Positions 5,884 to 6,238 of a stretch of 6,238 nt of DNA are shown one piece after another. The first letter of the stretch is position 1, and every line of letters begins with the position of its first letter. Source of the DNA: an uncultured Flavobacteriales bacterium (GTDB taxonomy: Bacteria > Bacteroidota > Bacteroidia > Flavobacteriales > Crocinitomicaceae); assembly GCA_946479985.1 (NCBI GenBank), contig CAMLIF010000163.1:1-6238 (forward strand), read 5' to 3'. Position numbers and translations under genes: made by a program. The notes under the pieces were generated by a model. It ran no database searches, was not told where the DNA came from, and saw nothing but the letters and a program-made list of their open reading frames with translations.

Positions 5884-6238
5884 CTAAGAACTCCGCGGCT
5901 CATAATAAAGCACGACCGCCCCGCAGCCAAAAGTCTTCGTTCCGATCAATCTCAAACCAGTCGAATACTGTGTGTCTTTAAACAACGGCAAACCTTTCCC
6001 GGCAATTACGGGGTGAACACACAACTGGAATTCATCGATTAATCCCAGGTTCATCGCTGAAATAATCAAACTCGGGCTCCCAATTAGAATCGGTTTCCCT
6101 TCCTGCTGTTTCAATGCCGAAATTTCTGCATTCAGGTCTTTCGTGGCGATCCTGCTGTTATTCCAGGTTACATTTTCAAGCGTATGCGAAAACACCACCT
6201 TTTCCAGATTGTCAATGATCACTGCAAAATCATCCGTT
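5884..6238 (-). CDS. Dihydrofolate reductase/RibD-C family protein, 5' part outside the window
   Basis: The last 118 codons of a gene that enters from the right edge. The frame is open through to base 6237 and reads T-D-D-F-A-V-I-I-D-N at the edge, so the GTG at 6222 is an internal codon, not the start. The pattern is typical of small DHFR-like/RibD C-terminal domain reductases (YyaP/YwjB type): K-V-V-F-S-H-T-L, then W-N-N-S-R, then K-P-I-L-I-G-S-P-S-L-I (the GS-x-x-L nucleotide-binding loop), then G-L-I-D-E-F, then H-P-V-I-A-G-K-G-L-P-L-F, ending in a beta strand with V-V-L-Y-Y. These proteins bind NADPH; the substrate of this subgroup is generally unknown, and it should not be taken as the folate enzyme FolA. 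Full members are about 170-190 residues, so roughly 60 residues are missing beyond the edge. The stop is TAG at 5886-5884. I see no convincing terminator after it; repeat copy C follows within 20 bp. Confidence 0.85.
   Translation of the reverse strand, partial: TDDFAVIIDNLEKVVFSHTLENVTWNNSRIATKDLNAEISALKQQEGKPILIGSPSLIISAMNLGLIDEFQLCVHPVIAGKGLPLFKDTQYSTGLRLIGTKTFGCGAVVLYYEPRSS

Noticed and set aside
5724..5930. 68-codon minus-strand ORF between the pyruvate-kinase-like and DHFR-family genes
   Set aside because: It overlaps the end of the DHFR-family gene in another frame, runs through repeat copy C, and has no recognisable protein pattern.
6220..6222. GTG as start codon of the DHFR-family gene
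   Set aside because: The frame continues upstream to the window edge with sequence fitting the family, and a start here would lose the N-terminal nucleotide-binding part.

Overview
The window looks like a piece of a Bacteroidota chromosome, probably a flavobacterium-like lineage. The base composition is moderately AT-rich, start codons are preceded by A-rich leaders rather than clear Shine-Dalgarno sequences, and one large exported protein ends in a recognisable type IX secretion (T9SS) type A sorting domain, a system confined to this phylum. Genus is not decidable from the sequence; Crocinitomicaceae/Fluviicola-like is only a guess.

Layout: (1) Positions 26-589, plus strand: a HutD/Ves-family double-cupin protein. 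(2) 596-750: an intergenic repeat, copy A. (3) 822-1139, plus strand: a small exported protein with two canonical EF-hand loops, followed by a strong UUCG-loop intrinsic terminator at 1160-1192. (4) 1198-1348: repeat copy B, between convergent genes. (5) 5607 down to 1375, minus strand: an apparent three-gene operon with gaps of 35 and 7 bp. It reads, in order, a cytoplasmic truncated pyruvate-kinase-like barrel, an 835-residue exported protein with a phosphohistidine-like segment followed by a PEP-synthase/PPDK-type ATP-grasp domain and a T9SS tail, and a small exported protein of unknown function. (6) 5687-5866: a third, diverged and inverted relative of the intergenic repeat. (7) 5884-6238, minus strand: the 3' part of a dihydrofolate-reductase/RibD-C family gene whose start lies beyond the right edge.

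The most interesting unit is the minus-strand operon. Its first two genes belong to different superfamilies that both handle PEP, pyruvate and a nucleotide, and both keep the main catalytic residues, yet one is predicted to be cytoplasmic and the other exported to the cell surface, where ATP should be scarce. The function of this set is not known to me; a joint role is inference from gene order. The second interesting theme is a family of about 150-bp structured intergenic repeats with terminal TCCCGC/GCGGGA inversions and an internal hairpin whose stem is kept while its sequence varies. I see no tRNA, rRNA, CRISPR array, transposase or phage gene.
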